Both the position numbers and the translations under genes were made by a program. From Spirochaetales bacterium (GTDB lineage Bacteria > Spirochaetota > Spirochaetia > Treponematales > Treponemataceae), in contig QKEL01000008.1 of assembly GCA_003252395.1 (NCBI GenBank), positions 434,001 to 498,000 on the forward strand: 64,000 nt of DNA, read 5' to 3'. Shown here piece by piece: positions 62,388 through 64,000 of this stretch (position 1 is the first letter of the stretch; the number at the start of each line of letters is the position of its first letter). The notes beneath the pieces are model-generated. The model searched no databases and was not told the DNA's origin. It saw only the letters and a list, made by a program, of their open reading frames with translations.

Positions 62388-62405
62388 AGTTAGGAAAGAC
62401 TAACT
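62388..62405. promoter_or_regulatory. DtxR-type metal box before feoA-feoB
   Basis: AGTTAG-GAAAGA-CTAACT is a perfect 18-bp palindrome 30 bases before feoA. The TTAG-N6-CTAA core also occurs in the dtxR promoter and matches half of the DtxR consensus. A TTGAAG -35 candidate (62409-62404, reverse strand) overlaps it and TATCGT lies 15 bases on, so bound repressor would block this promoter. Confidence 0.65.
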
Positions 62406-62422
62406 TCAATCTGAAAAAAAAA

Positions 62423-62638
62423 TCAGCGCACTTCGATCGCGTTTGACATGCCCTGCCCGATCATGATCCGGGCGCCCATCACCTCGAGAATAATAGGGCC
62501 CTTTCGCTCGGATCGGATAACCGTGACCGGAACGCCCGGCACGATTCCGAGATTCATTAAATGGGCGCGGCGCGCGTGCCCGCCGGTAACCGCGCATACC
62601 ACCGCGCGCCTGCCCGATTCCAAAAGATCAATCGTCAT
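62423..62638 (-). CDS. FeoA-domain protein, second copy
   Basis: This 71-residue protein is also FeoA-like: a short beta start (RRAVVCAVTGGHARRAHLMNLGIVPGVPV, with NLGIVPG as the family turn) and a strand ending GARIMIGQGMSNAIEV. It differs clearly from the other copy, so the two are not a recent duplication. It overlaps the dtxR stop by 11 bases and has GGAGAG upstream. Tandem feoA genes before feoB are common in some phyla. Confidence 0.88.
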   Translation of the reverse strand: MTIDLLESGRRAVVCAVTGGHARRAHLMNLGIVPGVPVTVIRSERKGPIILEVMGARIMIGQGMSNAIEVR

Positions 62639-63155
62639 GTGGCTCTCCTTCCAGTTCGAATCCCGTTCCGTCGAAATAGCGGTCCATCGCGTTCTTTCCG
62701 TCCCCTACCCCGACCTCGCCCTCGACAAAGCGGGAGAAGGAGCGAATCCAGCCCTCCGGGTCCTCGTGGGACACGTAAAGGTATTTTATGAATTGGGTGA
62801 GCCGGACGAAAACGGGGGAAGGCAACGCGTGCTCCACGCGGCAGGCGGTTTCGTCGGCCACCGAGGGTTGGCAGCCGAGAACGTTCGCGAAAAAGCCCCG
62901 CAGGAGCCGGTGGCGTTCCGTAACCTCCGCGGCGGCCTCGTAGCCGGCCTTGGTCAGGTTTATCCCGCCGTAGCGCTCGTGTGTGATCAGGCCGCGCTTT
63001 TCGAGGGCGGCCACGGCGACCGTAACGGACGGATAGCGCACCTTAAGCGCGGCGGCGATATCCTTTACCCGTGCCGTGTTCTTTTCGAGAATGAGCCGAT
63101 AGATAGCCTCGAGATAGTCTTCGAGGGATTCTGAAAGCACTTCGCCGCTTGTCAT
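62628..63155 (-). CDS. DtxR/MntR-family metal-dependent repressor
   Basis: The 175-residue protein has the family HTH: LEDYLEAIYRLI, ARVKDIAAALKVRYPSVTVAVAALEKRGLI near residues 27-56, and the metal-binding dimerisation region with HRLLRGFF, CRVEHALPSP and residues equivalent to the primary site. No SH3 domain is visible, so it is the short MntR/IdeR-core type. It sits first in the feo operon, and both of its candidate boxes are present, which suggests iron (or manganese) control of the operon and itself. No ribosome site precedes the ATG. Confidence 0.9.
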   Translation of the reverse strand: MTSGEVLSESLEDYLEAIYRLILEKNTARVKDIAAALKVRYPSVTVAVAALEKRGLITHERYGGINLTKAGYEAAAEVTERHRLLRGFFANVLGCQPSVADETACRVEHALPSPVFVRLTQFIKYLYVSHEDPEGWIRSFSRFVEGEVGVGDGKNAMDRYFDGTGFELEGEPHDD

Positions 63156-63161
63156 GGCTTT

Positions 63162-63190
63162 GTAATATTAGATTTGACTAACTTTGTCAA
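63162..63190 (-). promoter_or_regulatory. dtxR-feo promoter containing a metal box; leaderless type
   Basis: On the reverse strand a perfect TTGACA (63190-63185), a 17-base spacer and TATTAC (63167-63162) are followed by six bases and the ATG at 63155. The spacer holds TTAGATTTGACTAA (63168-63181), the same TTAG-N6-CTAA core found before feoA. Transcription would start at the ATG itself. Confidence 0.65.
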
Positions 63191-63208
63191 CCCGCGGAGA
63201 TCTTCGGC

Positions 63209-63251
63209 AAAAAAAAAGGAGGGGCGGAACGCCGTTGCGTTCCGCCCCTCC
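63209..63251 (-). terminator. Strong intrinsic terminator of the sugar permease gene
   Basis: A perfect 15-bp stem (63218-63232 with 63237-63251) and a 4-base loop are followed on the reverse strand by nine T (63217-63209). It ends the sugar transport transcript before the dtxR promoter region. Confidence 0.9.
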
Positions 63252-63275
63252 CCGTTTACGGTCGGGAGAAGGGGA

Positions 63276-64000
63276 TCAACCCAATCCGGCCTTGCGGCGG
63301 GTATAAATATCGTAGAGAACCGCGAGAAGGAGTACCGAGGCCTTAACCACGTACTGCCACTGGGCGCCCAGGTTCATGAGGGACATACCGTTGTTGATGG
63401 CCGCCATGACCAAACCGCCGGTGATCGCGCCGATGACCGTACCGATACCGCCCGAGGTAGAGGCGCCGCCGATGAAACAGGCGGCGATCGCGTCGAGCTC
63501 GAAGTTCTCGCCCGCCTGGGGAAGCGCCGAGTTCATGTAGCCGGTGAACACCACGCCCGCCAGTCCCGCGAGACCGCCCATGATCACGTGGACGATGAAG
63601 GTGACCATTTCGGAGTTGATTCCCGACAGCTTCGCGGAACGCGCGTTGCCGCCGACCGCGTAAATGTAGCGCCCGATAATCGTGTTGTTCATCATGAAGG
63701 TGAAGCCGACGATGGTGATCCCGAGCAGCACGGCCACCGTGGGAATGCCGCGGTAGGTGGCGAACTTCCAGGAGATCGCCGCGATGAATACGCCGTACAG
63801 CACGATCTTGCCGACCTGCAAGCCCATGGGAAGCACGTCGAAGCCGTTGCGGATTTTCTTGCCGCGGGCCGCGAAGTCCAGCACGACGATGATCACGAAC
63901 AGCAGGAGCCCGACGGCAAGCGCCGTGGCGTGCAAGTCGCCGAAGGTCAGCGCGTCTATGTTCACGGTACCGGAGGCGATCTGCTTGAAGTTGTCGTCGA
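63276..64000 (-). CDS. Sugar ABC transporter permease (XylH/GguB/MglC type), 3' part
   Basis: The frame stays open to the right edge, so the start is missing; a GTG at 63965 is internal. About 241 residues are visible, with six or seven membrane segments. The signature IGRYIYAVGGNARSAKLSGIN and the EAA-like GENFELDAIAACFIGGASTSGGIGTV segment are typical of BPD_transp_2 permeases of simple-sugar (xylose, galactose, ribose) transporters. The strongest resemblance is to the XylH/GguB group. The cognate ATPase and binding protein should lie beyond the window. Confidence 0.88.
   Translation of the reverse strand, partial: DDNFKQIASGTVNIDALTFGDLHATALAVGLLLFVIIVVLDFAARGKKIRNGFDVLPMGLQVGKIVLYGVFIAAISWKFATYRGIPTVAVLLGITIVGFTFMMNNTIIGRYIYAVGGNARSAKLSGINSEMVTFIVHVIMGGLAGLAGVVFTGYMNSALPQAGENFELDAIAACFIGGASTSGGIGTVIGAITGGLVMAAINNGMSLMNLGAQWQYVVKASVLLLAVLYDIYTRRKAGLG

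Noticed and set aside
1..64000. CRISPR arrays, tRNA/rRNA genes, transposases, integrases, replication origin
   Set aside because: No direct-repeat arrays, no tRNA cloverleaf or rRNA motif and no transposase or integrase coding sequence were seen on either strand.

Overview
The window is about 58-60% GC and densely coded. It looks like a chromosomal segment of a diderm bacterium, most likely a spirochaete of the Treponema/Spirochaeta group. The pointers are several outer-membrane lipoprotein systems, an LpoB-type lipoprotein cluster, a chemotaxis receptor, many c-di-GMP and partner-switching regulators, and the family types of the metabolic genes. This assignment is inferred from gene content, since no rRNA or other phylogenetic marker is present.

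Layout. 0-0.9 kb: end of a FecR lipoprotein / PrsW-like unit. 1-6.8 kb: purine operon purE-purC-purF-purM-purN followed by a DUF368 lipid flippase; purH is separate at 13.3 kb. 6.9-10.2 kb: four-gene SpoIIE-phosphatase / STAS / anti-sigma-kinase module. 10.2-13.2 kb: corA with a candidate leader peptide, then a GGDEF protein. 15-18.2 kb: small membrane genes, tlpA-ccdA and mraY. 18.3-22 kb: chemotaxis receptor, amt-glnK. 22.2-27.7 kb: a winged-helix regulator with a LolCDE-like ABC system, a LolA-like protein and a beta-barrel protein. 27.7-30.8 kb: three lipoprotein genes including an LpoB homologue. 30.8-33.5 kb: VOC protein, thioesterase, hybrid kinase. 33.5-40.1 kb: complete trp operon trpE-trpGD-trpCF-trpB-trpA (reverse strand), with a strong promoter and palindromic operator candidates. 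40.2-46.2 kb: srkA, a transglutaminase-like/TPR protein and two c-di-GMP proteins. 46.3-53.1 kb: accessory segment that becomes clearly AT-rich after 47.9 kb (kinase, AEC carrier, methyltransferase, acetyltransferase, MccF-like S66 peptidase, attC-like hairpins, putative immunity protein). 52.5-58.7 kb: a 2,071-residue RHS/YD-repeat protein. 58.9-63.2 kb: SGNH esterase and the feoB-feoA-feoA-dtxR iron operon. 63.3-64 kb: sugar ABC permease, cut by the window edge.

The most interesting observations are these. (1) The RHS protein carries the C-terminal half of a HINT (intein-like) domain at its N-terminus and an AT-rich C39-peptidase-like tip, followed by a probable secreted immunity protein. 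(2) At least six genes have a -10 box exactly six bases before the ATG and no Shine-Dalgarno sequence, predicting leaderless mRNAs; dtxR (TTGACA-17-TATTAC-6-ATG) is the cleanest. (3) A shared TTAG-N6-CTAA palindrome occurs in both the dtxR and feoA-feoB promoters. (4) A strongly initiated 24-codon ORF precedes corA, with competing hairpins. (5) A six-gene envelope-spanning ABC export unit is present. Regulatory sites were read by eye and none has been tested.
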